Below, piece after piece: positions 48,333 to 63,976 of a stretch of DNA of 64,000 nt. Under the pieces are notes generated by a model. It did no database searches. It saw nothing but the letters and a program-made list of their open reading frames with translations, and had not been told where the DNA came from. Source of the stretch: Streptomyces lavendofoliae (lineage in GTDB: Bacteria > Actinomycetota > Actinomycetes > Streptomycetales > Streptomycetaceae). Position 1 is the first letter of the stretch. Each line of letters begins with the position of its first letter. The stretch covers positions 123,707-187,706 of the forward strand of contig NZ_BMTP01000015.1 in the NCBI RefSeq assembly GCF_014649735.1, given 5' to 3'. The translations under genes were made by a program, and so were the position numbers.

Positions 48333-49807
48333 CTGCCCGCCTCCTCAAGGCACTCGGCCACGAGGTCGACGCCCTCCGTGCCGACGACCTTGGCCGTGAC
48401 CATCCGCCCGGGCACCAGGCCCCCGGGCGCCGTGAAGACCACCTGGCCGTCGGTCTCCGGCGCCTGGTGCGCGGCACGCCCGACGGCGCCGTCGCCGCCC
48501 GGCGACGCGTCCACCGACTCGACCAGCACCTCCAGGGTCTCTCCGAGCCGCTCCTCCGCGCGCTGGGCGGTCAGCTCCTCGGCGAGCCGTGACAGGTGGG
48601 CGAGCCGCTCGTCGACGACCTCCTGGCCGAGCTTGTCCGCGTAACCGGCGGCCTCGGTGCCGTCCTCGTCCGAGTAGCCGAACACGCCGATGGCGTCGAG
48701 CCGGGCGTGCGTGATGAAGCGTTCCAGCTCCGCGAAGTCCTCCTCGCGCTCGCCGGGGAACCCGACGATGAAGTTGGACCGCACACCGGCCTGCGGGGCC
48801 TTGCCCCGGATGGTCTCCAGCAGTTCCAGGAACCGGTCGGTGTCCCCGAAGCGCCGCATGGCGCGCAGCACGTCCGGCGCCGAGTGCTGGAAGGAGAGAT
48901 CGAAGTACGGGGCGACCTTCTCGGTCGACGTCAGGACGTCGATCAGCCCGGGCCGCATCTCGGCCGGCTGGAGGTAGCTGACCCGTACCCGCTCGATCCC
49001 GTCGACCGCCGCCAGCTCGGGCAGCAGGGTCTCCAGGAGCCGGATGTCGCCGAGGTCCTTGCCGTACGAGGTGTTGTTCTCGGAGACCAGCATGACCTCC
49101 TTCACGCCCTGCTCGGCCAGCCAGCGGGTCTCCCCCAGGACGTCGCTGGGGCGCCGGGACACGAAGGAGCCGCGGAAGGACGGGATGGCGCAGAACGAGC
49201 AGCGGCGGTCGCAGCCGGAGGCGAGCTTCACCGAGGCGACCGGGCTGGTGTCGAGACGGCGGCGCAGCGGCGCGCGCGGTCCGGACGCCGGTGCCACGCC
49301 CTCGGGAAGGTCCGCCGGGGCGGGCGCGGGCTCCTGCGCGTGGCCGGGCAGGGCGACCCCGGCGACGGCCTCCTGCCTCTGCACGGGGCTGAGGGGCAGC
49401 AGCTTGCGCCGGTCACGCGGGGTGTGGGCCTCCACGCTGCCGCCGCTCAGGATGGTCCGGAGGCGGCTGGAGATGTCGGCGTAGTCGTCGAAGCCGAGCA
49501 CGCCGTCGGCCTCGGGCAGCGCCTCCGCGAGCTCCTTGCCGTACCGCTCGGCCATGCAGCCGACGGCGACGACGGCCTGGGTGCGGCCGTGGTCCTTGAG
49601 GTCATTGGCTTCGAGCAGGGCGTCGACGGAGTCCTTCTTGGCGGCCTCGACGAAGCCGCAGGTGTTGACGACCGCGACGTCCGCGTCGGCGGCTTCCTCG
49701 ACGAGCTCCCAGCCGTCCGCTGCCAAGCGGCCTGCGAGCTCCTCCGAGTCCACCTCGTTACGGGCGCAGCCAAGAGTGACAAGGGCGACGGTACGGCGTT
49801 CGGGCAT
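48329..49807 (-). CDS. rimO: Ribosomal protein uS12 methylthiotransferase RimO
   Basis: 492 aa. A radical-SAM enzyme that methylthiolates an aspartate of ribosomal protein S12. The N-terminal cysteines are in TLGCARNEVDSE, VNTCGFVEAAK and VGCMAERYG; the radical-SAM motif is CDRRCSFC with IPSFRGSFVSR. A TRAM domain ends the protein (LGETLEVLVESVD). A Pro/Ala-rich insertion (AQEPAPAPADLPEGVAPASG) lies before the radical-SAM core. ATG 49807 (MPERRTVALVTLG) is chosen over 49837. Its stop overlaps pgsA (ATGA). Confidence 0.93.
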   Translation of the reverse strand: MPERRTVALVTLGCARNEVDSEELAGRLAADGWELVEEAADADVAVVNTCGFVEAAKKDSVDALLEANDLKDHGRTQAVVAVGCMAERYGKELAEALPEADGVLGFDDYADISSRLRTILSGGSVEAHTPRDRRKLLPLSPVQRQEAVAGVALPGHAQEPAPAPADLPEGVAPASGPRAPLRRRLDTSPVASVKLASGCDRRCSFCAIPSFRGSFVSRRPSDVLGETRWLAEQGVKEVMLVSENNTSYGKDLGDIRLLETLLPELAAVDGIERVRVSYLQPAEMRPGLIDVLTSTEKVAPYFDLSFQHSAPDVLRAMRRFGDTDRFLELLETIRGKAPQAGVRSNFIVGFPGEREEDFAELERFITHARLDAIGVFGYSDEDGTEAAGYADKLGQEVVDERLAHLSRLAEELTAQRAEERLGETLEVLVESVDASPGGDGAVGRAAHQAPETDGQVVFTAPGGLVPGRMVTAKVVGTEGVDLVAECLEEAGR

Positions 49808-50166
49808 GGACTCAAGACTACTTCGTCCCAGCGACACCCCCGCCGCTCAGGGGTCACCGCGGAGCCGCCGCGCCCGTCCCGCCGCACGGCCGGGGGGCGA
49901 CCCCCCGCCGCCCCGTCCGGGAAACCACCGGACCCGGTGGTCCGCCCCCGGCCGCCGATCGGGCCCGGATGAGGCCGGACGAAGACGATCCCCCGGGGCG
50001 GAAGCCCGCCCCGGGGGATCACCACCTCGTGCTCGATCTCGACCGCCTACCGCGGGGGGAGTCCCGCCCACGCACCGGGCCGACGACCGCGCCCACCGGG
50101 CCGGGACCCGCACGCCCCGGTTCGCCCGACCCGGCGCGACCGGCCCCGGCGACCCGCCGGCGGCCG
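49808..50166. other. Intergenic region between rimO and the RodZ-like gene
   Basis: 359 bp, no gene supported. It contains the terminator at 49987-50020; the rest is Pro/Gly-codon-like GC-rich sequence and probably includes the rimO promoter. Confidence 0.5.
49987..50020 (-). terminator. Terminator of the RodZ-like gene
   Basis: 15-bp perfect stem, GATCCCCCGGGGCGG (49987-50001) against 50006-50020, with a 4-nt loop, about 150 nt past the stop codon. Confidence 0.85.
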
Positions 50167-51063
50167 TCATCCGACCTCGGGGTCGCCCTTGGTGTACGTG
50201 AGGCGCTCGACCTGGCCGGACTCGAACTCGTCCTCGATCTTCTTGCCGTTCACGAAGAGCTCGATCGCCCCGGCGTTGCCGAGGATGAGGTCGAGGCGCT
50301 CGTCGTCCTGGAAGGTCTTGGAGGTGCCCTCGAGGAGCAGCCCGTCGAAGAGGAGCTTGCCGTTCCGCTCCTTGACGGAGATCCAGCTCTTGTCGTCGGT
50401 CGCGGTGAGCTTGACCGTCACCTTGTCCTTGGGCGCGGCGGCGATGGCGCTCTCCGACGGCGCGGGCGGCGGGGCGACCGCCTTGGGCGGCTTCGGCTTG
50501 CCGGTGGCCTTGTGCGCGGGGGCCGGGCCCTCGGCGACGTGCGCCCGGGAGCCGCCGCCCTCCCCGTTGAACAGGGTGAAGCCGACGAAGCCGATCACCG
50601 CGACGATCGCGGCGACCATGGCGGCGGTCCAGTTGGGCCGTCGCCGCTCGGGGCGGATGCGCTCGGCCTCGAACAGCGGCGCGGCGGGCGTGGGCGACGG
50701 ACGGCCGCCGTGCTCGGCGTCGTACTGCCCGACCAGGACCGCGGGGTCGAGCCCCACCGCGCGGGCGAGCGTGCGGACGTGGCCACGGGCGTACACGTCA
50801 CCGCCGCACCGCGAGAAGTCGTCCTCCTCGATCGCGTGCACGATCGGGATGCGGACGCGCGTGGAGGTGCTGACCTCCTCGACGGTCAGGCCGGCGTCGA
50901 TGCGTGCCTGCCGCAGCGCACGGCCGATCGAGGGCCGGTCGTCCTCGGGAGCGTCGGGGACGTCCGCGACACCCTTGGCGGACCCGGCAGCCGCGGCACG
51001 CGGATCGTCCGAGAGGTCGGGAGTCGAAGGACGGTCGTCTTCGGGAGAGTTGCCGATGGACAC
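50167..51063 (-). CDS. RodZ-like helix-turn-helix membrane protein
   Basis: 298 aa. A cytoplasmic Cro/RodZ helix-turn-helix (SIGRALRQARIDAGLTVEEV..RIPIVHAIEEDDF, residues 45-83), one membrane helix at 145-165 (WTAAMVAAIVAVIGFVGFTL), an Ala/Pro/Lys linker and an extracellular DUF4115-like domain. This arrangement is that of RodZ, which links cytoskeletal or cell-division proteins to the membrane. GTG 51063 has AAAGG 7 nt upstream. It is downstream of ftsK on the same strand. Function in Streptomyces is not established here. Confidence 0.85.
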   Translation of the reverse strand: MSIGNSPEDDRPSTPDLSDDPRAAAAGSAKGVADVPDAPEDDRPSIGRALRQARIDAGLTVEEVSTSTRVRIPIVHAIEEDDFSRCGGDVYARGHVRTLARAVGLDPAVLVGQYDAEHGGRPSPTPAAPLFEAERIRPERRRPNWTAAMVAAIVAVIGFVGFTLFNGEGGGSRAHVAEGPAPAHKATGKPKPPKAVAPPPAPSESAIAAAPKDKVTVKLTATDDKSWISVKERNGKLLFDGLLLEGTSKTFQDDERLDLILGNAGAIELFVNGKKIEDEFESGQVERLTYTKGDPEVG

Positions 51064-51280
51064 GAGGGCGCCTTTCGAGCGTGTAACCACCTGCTGGAGG
51101 TTCAGTCTATGGGTGGTACGAAAGGGTGGGGCAACCGGGCGGACGCAGTTTGTACGCCATCGGAATGGCCCGGCGTCCGACGGACGGGACAACCGCTCCC
51201 GCCCCTCCTTCCAACTTGACGTACGGCGGAGGGAAACGGTTGCTCACGGTTCCCACACGACTGGGCTCATCCCAGCAGCC

Positions 51281-54124
51281 CTACCCCTCCGACTCGCCAC
51301 GGATGACGGCGAGTACTCCATCCAGGTCATCGGGTTTGACAAGGACGTCCCGCGCCTTGGACCCCTCGCTGGGTCCGACGATGTTGCGCGACTCCATCAG
51401 GTCCATCAGCCGTCCCGCCTTGGCGAAGCCGACGCGCAGCTTGCGCTGGAGCATGGAGGTCGAGCCGAACTGGGTGGAGACGACCAGTTCGGCGGCCTGG
51501 CACAGCAGGTCCAGGTCGTCGCCGATGTCCTCGTCGATCTCCTTCTTCTGCTTCGTGCCCACCGTGACGTCGTCCCGGAAGACGGGCGCCATCTGGTCCT
51601 TGCAGTGCCGTACGACCGCCTGGACCTCCTCCTCGGTCACGAAGGCGCCCTGCATGCGGACCGGCTTGTTGGCCCCCATCGGCAGGAACAGCCCGTCGCC
51701 CTTGCCGATCAGCTTCTCGGCGCCCGGCTGGTCCAGGATGACCCGGCTGTCGGCGAGCGAGGAGGTGGCGAAGGCGAGCCGGGACGGCACGTTCGCCTTG
51801 ATCAGGCCCGTGACGACGTCCACCGACGGGCGCTGCGTGGCGAGGACCAGGTGGATACCGGCGGCCCGGGCGAGCTGGGTGATGCGCACGATCGCGTCCT
51901 CGACGTCCCTGGGCGCCACCATCATCAGGTCGGCCAGCTCGTCGACGATGACCAGGAGGTACGGGTAGGGCTGGAGCTCTCGCTCGCTGCCCTCCGGCGG
52001 CTTGACCTTGCCGGCGCGTACGGCGGCGTTGAAGTCGTCGATGTGCCGGTAGCCGTACGCCGCGAGGTCGTCGTAGCGCAGGTCCATCTCCCGCACGACC
52101 CACTGGAGGGCCTCGGCGGCCCGCTTGGGGTTGGTGATGATCGGGGTGATCAGGTGCGGGATGCCCTCGTAGGCGGTCAGCTCGACCCGCTTGGGGTCGA
52201 CGAGCACCATCCGTACGTCCTCGGGGGTCGCCCTTATCATCACCGAGGTGATCAGGCAGTTGATGCACGACGACTTGCCGGAGCCGGTGGCACCGGCGAC
52301 CAGGATGTGCGGCATCTTCGCGAGGTTGGCCATCACGTAACCGCCCTCGACGTCCTTGCCGAGCGCGACCAGCATCGGGTGGTCGTCCTCGGCGGCGTCC
52401 GCGAGGCGCAGCACGTCGCCGAGGTTGACCATCTCGCGGTCGGTGTTGGGGATCTCGATGCCCACGGCGGACTTGCCGGGGATCGGCGAGATGATCCGCA
52501 CGTCGGGGCTGGCGACGGCGTACGCGATGTTCTTCGTCAGCGCCGTGATCCGCTCGACCTTCACGGCCGGGCCGAGCTCCACCTCGTACCGGGTGACCGT
52601 CGGGCCGCGCGTGAAGCCGGTGACGGCGGCGTCGACCTTGAACTCCGAGAACACGTTCGTCAGCGACGCGACGATGGCGTCGTTGGCGGCGCTGCGCGTC
52701 TTGCCGGGGCCGCCGCGCTCCAGGAGGTTGAGCGACGGGAGGGCGTACGTGATGTCCCCGGCGAGCCGGAGCTGCTCGGCGCGCGCCGGCAGGTCCTGCG
52801 GCTCGTCGCGCACGGGCGCCGGCTTGGTGAGGTCGGGTACGAGACCGCCGGGCGCCCGCTCGTCCCGGGCGGGCGGTACCGAGCCGGCGTCACCGGCCGC
52901 CCGGCCGCCACGGCCACCGCGGGCAGCCCCGGTGTCGCCCGCCCGGGCACCGCCCGCGGCCCGGGCGTCGCGCGCGTCCCGGTCTCGGTCGCCGGTCACG
53001 TCCCGCGTCAGGTCGGCGACCACCGGGGAGGGCGGCATGCCGTTGAGCACGGCCCCGTCCAGCGCGGCGGCCGCCGCCGCTGCCACGTCCACCGCGTCCA
53101 GGGGCCGGTCGTGGTCCGCCTCCGAGGGCGCGGCTGCCTTCCGGGGCCGCCTGCGCCGCGTGAGCGCCTCCTCCTCGGCGCCGTCGGGGGCGTACGCCCC
53201 GGGGTGCGCGCCGGCCCGCCGCGAGCGGGCGGGCAGCGCCTCGCGCCACTGGTCGTCGTACCGCTCGTCGTCCGGGCCCAGCTCGCCGGGCGCGGGCTCG
53301 ACGATCCCCAGCCGCACACCGAGCGCCCTCAGCCGCTGCGGAATGGCGTTGACGGGTGTCGCCGTGACGACGAGCAGCCCGAAGACGGTGAGCAGGACCA
53401 GCATCGGTACGGCGAGGACCTCGCCCATCATGAAGATCAGCGGCTTGGAGGCGGCCCAGCCGATCAGTCCCCCCGCGTCGCGCACCGCCTCGCTGCCCAG
53501 GTCCCGCCCCGGCGAGCCGCAGGCGATGTGGACCTGGCCGAGCACGCCGATGACGAGGGCGGACAGCCCGATCACGATGCGCCCGTTGGCCTCGGGCTGC
53601 TCGGGGTGGAGGATCAGCCGGATGGCGATGGTGCCGACGAGGAGCGGGACGAGCAGGTCGAGCCGGCCGAAGGCACCGGTCACCAGCATCTCGACGAGGT
53701 CGCCGACCGGGCCCTGGAGGTTGGCCCAGGTGCCGGCGGCGACGATCAGGGCGATGCCGAGCAGCAGCAGGGCCAGGCCGTCCTTGCGGTGCGCCGGGTC
53801 GAGTCCCTTGGCGCCGCGCCCTATGCCGCGGAGCATCGCGCCCACGGCGTGGGCCAGGCCCAGCCAGAGGGCGCGCACGAGCCGGTAGACGCCCGCCGTC
53901 GGTGAGGACGCCGTCCTGGGTGCGGCCCGCCTCGCCGCGGGCTTCCGGGCGGGTGCCTTCTTCGCGCTCCTGGCGGCCGGCTTGGCCGCCTTCACGGGCG
54001 CGGTCTTCTTCATCGGGGGCTTCGCCGGGGCGGCCCTCTTCGCCGCGGCAGTCGTACGGGCGGCGCGCGGCCGCGCGGTGCCCGCCGCGCCCTGGGAACC
54101 CTTGCCGGACGTACGTGAGGCCAT
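51281..54124 (-). CDS. ftsK: DNA translocase FtsK
   Basis: 947 aa. Pumps DNA at division septa. The N-terminus is Ala/Lys-rich, followed by four membrane helices (about residues 90-240), a disordered Asp/Arg/Ala linker, and the motor: GATGSGKS Walker A near residue 609, VDPKRVELTAYEG, and VIVDELADLMM Walker B. The C-terminal gamma winged helix (STSMLQRKLRVGFAKAGRLM) is complete. The ATG at 54124 is taken. A long Ala/Arg/Gly-rich part of the linker is usual for streptomycetes. Confidence 0.95.
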   Translation of the reverse strand: MASRTSGKGSQGAAGTARPRAARTTAAAKRAAPAKPPMKKTAPVKAAKPAARSAKKAPARKPAARRAAPRTASSPTAGVYRLVRALWLGLAHAVGAMLRGIGRGAKGLDPAHRKDGLALLLLGIALIVAAGTWANLQGPVGDLVEMLVTGAFGRLDLLVPLLVGTIAIRLILHPEQPEANGRIVIGLSALVIGVLGQVHIACGSPGRDLGSEAVRDAGGLIGWAASKPLIFMMGEVLAVPMLVLLTVFGLLVVTATPVNAIPQRLRALGVRLGIVEPAPGELGPDDERYDDQWREALPARSRRAGAHPGAYAPDGAEEEALTRRRRPRKAAAPSEADHDRPLDAVDVAAAAAAALDGAVLNGMPPSPVVADLTRDVTGDRDRDARDARAAGGARAGDTGAARGGRGGRAAGDAGSVPPARDERAPGGLVPDLTKPAPVRDEPQDLPARAEQLRLAGDITYALPSLNLLERGGPGKTRSAANDAIVASLTNVFSEFKVDAAVTGFTRGPTVTRYEVELGPAVKVERITALTKNIAYAVASPDVRIISPIPGKSAVGIEIPNTDREMVNLGDVLRLADAAEDDHPMLVALGKDVEGGYVMANLAKMPHILVAGATGSGKSSCINCLITSVMIRATPEDVRMVLVDPKRVELTAYEGIPHLITPIITNPKRAAEALQWVVREMDLRYDDLAAYGYRHIDDFNAAVRAGKVKPPEGSERELQPYPYLLVIVDELADLMMVAPRDVEDAIVRITQLARAAGIHLVLATQRPSVDVVTGLIKANVPSRLAFATSSLADSRVILDQPGAEKLIGKGDGLFLPMGANKPVRMQGAFVTEEEVQAVVRHCKDQMAPVFRDDVTVGTKQKKEIDEDIGDDLDLLCQAAELVVSTQFGSTSMLQRKLRVGFAKAGRLMDLMESRNIVGPSEGSKARDVLVKPDDLDGVLAVIRGESEG

Positions 54125-54286
54125 GGTGGTGAGGTTACCGGTGTGGGGCGCGGTGGACACGCGTGCCTACCGCTTCACCCGTTCGTGTCGTCCGGAGAGT
54201 GACGCGGAGCTGACGCGCACTCAACAGGAGGGCGAGGCGGGCCGCCCTCGGGTGGTGGGCCGGGCCCGCCCAGCTCGGTCTGACGG

Positions 54287-54967
54287 TCAGTTCTGGTTCT
54301 GCGGCAGCGGTGGGCCGCCGCTCCCGGTCCCCGGTTCGAGCGCGTCCAGCGCCCTGCGCAGCCCGGTGAGTTTGCGTTCCAGATGGGCGGCGGTGGCGAC
54401 GGCCGCGGCGTCCGCCGACTCGTCGTCGAGCTGCTTGGACAGCGCCTCCGCCTGCTCCTCGACCGCCGCGAGCCGGGCGGACAGTTCGGCCAGCAGGCCG
54501 GGGGACTCCTTGACGGTTCCGCCCTGACCGCCGCCCTCGAGCTGGAGCCGCAGCAGCGCGGCCTGCTCGCGGAGCTGACAGTTCTTCATGTAGAGCTCGA
54601 CGAAGACCGACACCTTGGCGCGCAGCACCCAGGGGTCGAACGGCTTGGAGATGTAGTCGACGGCCCCCGCCGCGTATCCCCGGAAGGTGTGGTGCGGGCC
54701 GTGGTTGATCGCCGTCAGGAAGATGATCGGGATGTCCCGTGTCCGTTCCCGACGCTTGATGTGCGCGGCGGTCTCGAAACCGTCCATTCCTGGCATCTGG
54801 ACGTCCAGCAGAATGACCGCGAAGTCGTCCGTCAGCAGCGCTTTGAGCGCTTCCTCCCCTGACGATGCCCGCACCAGCGTCTGATCGAGCGCAGAGAGGA
54901 TGGCCTCCAGCGCCAGCAGATTCTCCGGTCGGTCATCGACCAGGAGGATCTTGGCCTTCTGCACCAT
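54287..54967 (-). CDS. osaB: Osmotic stress response regulator OsaB
   Basis: 226 aa. A receiver domain with phosphoacceptor Asp55 (VILLDVQMPGMDGFETAAH) followed by a coiled-coil C-terminus (LREQAALLRLQLEGG, LSARLAAVEEQAEALSKQLD) instead of a DNA-binding domain. ATG 54967 has GGAGG upstream; the extension to 55105 is not needed. It lies 244 nt downstream of osaA. In S. coelicolor OsaB is required for osmoadaptation; the name is given by synteny and architecture. It is expected to act through protein contacts. Confidence 0.88.
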   Translation of the reverse strand: MVQKAKILLVDDRPENLLALEAILSALDQTLVRASSGEEALKALLTDDFAVILLDVQMPGMDGFETAAHIKRRERTRDIPIIFLTAINHGPHHTFRGYAAGAVDYISKPFDPWVLRAKVSVFVELYMKNCQLREQAALLRLQLEGGGQGGTVKESPGLLAELSARLAAVEEQAEALSKQLDDESADAAAVATAAHLERKLTGLRRALDALEPGTGSGGPPLPQNQN

Positions 54968-55211
54968 GGCCCGTCCTCCTCGCCCCGGCAGTTGGCCGGG
55001 CGCCGCCCCAGGGGACGACTCCCTTGCGCCGTCCGTCCTTGTGCCGGTCATGGTAGCCGCACCCCGCCTGTCACCACACCCTGTCACCGCGATGTCACTG
55101 TGCACGTAGCGGAAACGCGGTGGGAGACCAGAAGGTTCCCCGAATCGCGCCCTCTCACACGCTTTCGACCACAGTCCGTCAACAACTCGCCAGGTTTTCC
55201 CCAGCCGGCGC

Positions 55212-60722
<5,511 letters not shown>

Positions 60723-61004
60723 CGTGTCCCTCCCGAAGGGGTTGACCGTACTGCTCGGGCATTGCCGCTCCCGCTGTCGCCGGAAGCCTTCCCAGTGTTT
60801 CACCACGACAGAACCAGGCCATAACAGTTCGGCAGCTTCGCATAACGTCCCCGCCCTCGGGGGACGGAAACAGCGGTGACCACCATCCGCCCGGACCGCG
60901 AAGGTAAGTAACCTGGCATCCGGCTGTCCAACCGCCCCGGTCCGCCCGGCAGGGGCGGCGCGACGCTGCGGGACCACGGGCACGGGGAGGGACAGGAGCC
61001 GATC

Positions 61005-63656
61005 ATGGCAGAGCCGGGCGTCGAGACGCGTACGAGGAGTTCTGTGATCACCGCTCGGGCGGCCGCCACCTTCGAACCCGTGGGACGGTCCGTGGCGACC
61101 GCCCGGGCCTTCGTCCGGGACACCCTCCAGGGCTGGGGGTACACCGACGTCGTCGACGACGCCGTCGTCCTGACCAGCGAACTCGTCACGAACGCCGTCA
61201 TCCACGCCGGCACCGCCGCCGACGTCCTGTGCTTGCGCACCGAGAACGGCGTACGCATCGAGGTCGCCGACCGCTACCCCGAGCGCGAGGTCCCCCTCCA
61301 GGGCACCGGCCGCTCCCTGGCCAGCCCCGACAGCGAGAACGGCCGCGGCCTGCTCCTGTGCGCCGCCCTCGCCTCCCGCTGGGGCGTCGACTACGCCCCC
61401 ACCCGCAAGCACGTCTGGTTCCAGCTCGACCTCCCCGAACGCCCCGTCGGCACCCGCTCCGCCGGCCCCGTGGTGCCCACCGAGCTCCTCCCGGTCACCG
61501 ACGAACGGGTCCGCGTCGCCGTGGCCCAGATCGACCGCCACGGCGCGATCACCGCCTGGAACGAGGACGCCCGGCACCTCTTCGGGTACGCCGCCGACCA
61601 GGTCGTCGGCAAGCCGCTGGGCGACCTCGCGGCCTGGCCCCACACCCCCGGCATCGGCACCGGTATCGCCGAGGCCCTCCGCCTCTCCCGCTGGGAGGGC
61701 AGCTACGGCATTCGCGGCACCGACGGCCGCGTCATCCCCGTCTACGCCTCCCACCTGCGCGTACGCGACACCAACGGCGAACCGTCCACCGTCTGCCTCC
61801 TGGTACGGGACTACGAACGCGCCGTCCTGCAGTCCCCGGCCCGCACCCCGGTCGACTCCAGCAAGGAGAGCCGCGCCACCGACCCCTTCGAGGTCTTCAT
61901 CGGCTCCCCCGCCCCCGACGACCTCGACGGCCTCCTCCAGCGGACCGTCGAGCGCGCCCGCGACATGCTCGACGGCGACGCCGCCTTCCTCCTCCTCGCC
62001 ACCGACGACGAGACCGAGCTGGAAGTACGCGCCACCACCGGCCTCCCCTCGGCCCGCCAGCGCTTCGCGCGCGTCCCCGTCGAGGCCGCCGGCACCGGCC
62101 GCTACTCCTCCGCCCGCATGCCCGCCGTCCACGAGGACCTCACGGCCGTCCCCGGCGCCGTCCCGCTCCTCAACGGCACCGGCATGCGCTCGGTCGTCAC
62201 CGTCCCCCTCAAGGTCGAGGGCCGCCTCACCGGCTCACTCGGAGTCGCCGCCGAGGCCGCCCGCCGGTACACGAACGAGGAGGCCCTCCGTCTCCAGTTC
62301 GCCGCCGACCGCATCGCCCTCGCCGTCGAGTCCGCCCGCCTCGGCGAACTGGAACGCCTCCGCCGCGGCTCCCTCAGCTTCCTCGTCGAGGCGTCCGACC
62401 TGCTCGCCGGCACCCTCGACCGCGACCAGACCCTGGCGCTGATGGCACAGATGACGGTGCCCACCCTCGCGACCTGGTGCGCCGTCTACACCATCGCCGA
62501 CCCGACGTCCGATCCCTACCTCTCCTACGTCCTCCACGAGGACGAGGAGCGCATCGACGGACTCAAGGCCCTCCTCTCCAAAATCCCCCCGCCCGAGCCG
62601 GTCCCCTCCCCCGGCGCCAGCGTCTGGACGGCCCCCGCCGACGCCGCCCGCCAGGCGGCGCTGCGCACCTCCATGCGCGAGCTGGGCCTCGCCTCCAGCC
62701 CGGTCTCCTCCGGCATCGGTACGTCACGGGCCACGGCCGCAGCGGTCGGCGGAGAGACCGTCGTCCTCCCGCTGGTGGCCCGCAACCGCGTCATCGGCAT
62801 GCTGACCCTGGGCAAGCCCTCCGACGACCACTTCCGCCAGGAGATCCTGGAGCTCGCCGAGGACCTCTCCCGCCGGGCCGCCCTCGCCCTGGACAACGCC
62901 CGCCTGTACTCGGAGCGCATGGCCATCAGCCAGTCCCTCCAGCGCAGCCTGCTGCCCCCGGGCCTCCCCCGGATCCCCGGTGTCGAGGTCGACGTCATCT
63001 ACCGCGCGGCCGGCGAGGGCAACGAGGTCGGCGGCGACTTCTACGACCTCTTCCCCATCCACGACAACGCCTACGGCTTCGCCATCGGCGACGTCTGCGG
63101 TACGGGCCCGGAAGCCGCCGCCGTCACCGGCCTGGCCCGCCACGCCCTGCGCCTGCTGGCCCGCGAGGGCCTCGGCGGACCGGCGGTCCTGGAGCGCCTG
63201 AACGCCGCGATCCTCGACGAGGGCGCCCGCAGCCGCTTCCTCACCCTCCTCTACGGCGAGCTGTGGCCCCAGGAGGACGGCAGCGCCCTCCTCAAGGTCG
63301 TCTGCGCCGGCCACCCGCTCCCGCTGCGCCTCCGCCAGGACGGAACGGTCGAACCGGCCGCCGAGCCACAGCCCCTCCTCGGCGTCATCGACGACCTGGA
63401 GCTGTACGAGGAGACCGTCACGCTCGATCCGGGCGACGTCCTGCTGTGCGTCACCGACGGCGTCACCGAGCGCCGCGAGGGCTCTCGCATGCTCGGCGAC
63501 GACGGCCTCGCCGATGTCCTCACCGCGTGTACGGGCCTGACGGCCGGCGCGGTCACCACTCGCATCCTGCGGGCGGTCGAACGTTTCGCCGCGGAGCCCC
63601 CGTCGGACGACATGGCCATCCTCGCCATGCGGGTCCCGGAGCCGCACACGGATTGA
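61005..63656 (+). CDS. osaC: SpoIIE-type phosphatase/anti-sigma regulator OsaC
   Basis: 883 aa. Domains in order: HATPase of the RsbW type (LTSELVTNAVIHAG, residues 35-145), PAS (about 165-270, DRHGAITAWNEDARHLFGYA), two GAF domains (about 300-640) and a C-terminal SpoIIE/PP2C phosphatase starting near 643 (SLQRSLLPPGLPRIPG, EVGGDFYDLF, IGDVCGTGPEAA, CVTDGVTERR). The ATG has AGGAG 6 nt upstream. It is divergent from osaA. In S. coelicolor OsaC modulates the stress sigma factor SigB after osmotic shock. A strong terminator follows. Confidence 0.9.
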   Translation: MAEPGVETRTRSSVITARAAATFEPVGRSVATARAFVRDTLQGWGYTDVVDDAVVLTSELVTNAVIHAGTAADVLCLRTENGVRIEVADRYPEREVPLQGTGRSLASPDSENGRGLLLCAALASRWGVDYAPTRKHVWFQLDLPERPVGTRSAGPVVPTELLPVTDERVRVAVAQIDRHGAITAWNEDARHLFGYAADQVVGKPLGDLAAWPHTPGIGTGIAEALRLSRWEGSYGIRGTDGRVIPVYASHLRVRDTNGEPSTVCLLVRDYERAVLQSPARTPVDSSKESRATDPFEVFIGSPAPDDLDGLLQRTVERARDMLDGDAAFLLLATDDETELEVRATTGLPSARQRFARVPVEAAGTGRYSSARMPAVHEDLTAVPGAVPLLNGTGMRSVVTVPLKVEGRLTGSLGVAAEAARRYTNEEALRLQFAADRIALAVESARLGELERLRRGSLSFLVEASDLLAGTLDRDQTLALMAQMTVPTLATWCAVYTIADPTSDPYLSYVLHEDEERIDGLKALLSKIPPPEPVPSPGASVWTAPADAARQAALRTSMRELGLASSPVSSGIGTSRATAAAVGGETVVLPLVARNRVIGMLTLGKPSDDHFRQEILELAEDLSRRAALALDNARLYSERMAISQSLQRSLLPPGLPRIPGVEVDVIYRAAGEGNEVGGDFYDLFPIHDNAYGFAIGDVCGTGPEAAAVTGLARHALRLLAREGLGGPAVLERLNAAILDEGARSRFLTLLYGELWPQEDGSALLKVVCAGHPLPLRLRQDGTVEPAAEPQPLLGVIDDLELYEETVTLDPGDVLLCVTDGVTERREGSRMLGDDGLADVLTACTGLTAGAVTTRILRAVERFAAEPPSDDMAILAMRVPEPHTD

Positions 63657-63667
63657 GGGAAGGGGAA

Positions 63668-63710
63668 AACGAAGAAGGCCCCCGCCATAGTGGCGGGGGC
63701 CTTCTTCGTT
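63668..63710. terminator. Bidirectional terminator, osaC / tRNA-Thr
   Basis: Perfect 20-bp stem, AACGAAGAAGGCCCCCGCCA (63668-63687) against 63691-63710, with a TAG loop. Confidence 0.95.
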
Positions 63711-63715
63711 CTCTG

Positions 63716-63788
63716 AGCCCCCAAACGGAATCGAACCGTTGACCTTCTCCTTACCATGGAGACGCTCTGCCGACTGAGCTATAGGGGC
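63716..63788 (-). tRNA. tRNA-Thr (anticodon GGU)
   Basis: On the minus strand GCCCCTA pairs with TGGGGGC as the acceptor (one G-U), with D-arm AGCTCAGTCGGCAGAGC, anticodon stem-loop TCTCCATGGTAAGGAGA (GGU anticodon) and T-arm CGGTTCGATTCCG. 73 nt, no CCA encoded. Confidence 0.95.
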
Positions 63789-63829
63789 CGGCTTGTCGCT
63801 TCGGGGTTTCCCCCTCGGCAACGAGATAA

Positions 63830-63859
63830 AGCATACCCCGAACGCGCGGGAATGCCCAA
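63830..63859 (-). promoter_or_regulatory. Promoter of the tRNA-Thr gene
   Basis: On the minus strand TTGGGC (63859-63854), 18-nt spacer, TATGCT (63835-63830); transcription should begin near 63823, about 35 nt ahead of the tRNA. Confidence 0.6.
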
Positions 63860-63948
63860 CCGGCACTGACGAGCCGGCAGACCCGCAAGTGCGGGCAGGA
63901 ACCCACGAACTGACGCCGCCTCACACGGACAACCCGGTGAACGCAGAA

Positions 63949-63976
63949 AAGCCCCGCACCATAAGGTGCGGGGCTT
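63949..63976. terminator. Hairpin terminator at the window end
   Basis: 12-bp perfect stem, AAGCCCCGCACC (63949-63960) against 63965-63976, loop ATAA. It probably belongs to a gene beyond the window. Confidence 0.8.

Noticed and set aside
60723..61004. SigB-type promoter (GGGTAC/T -10) between osaA and osaC
   Set aside because: No GGGTA is found on the osaC strand of this interval; control by SigB may be indirect or use another site.
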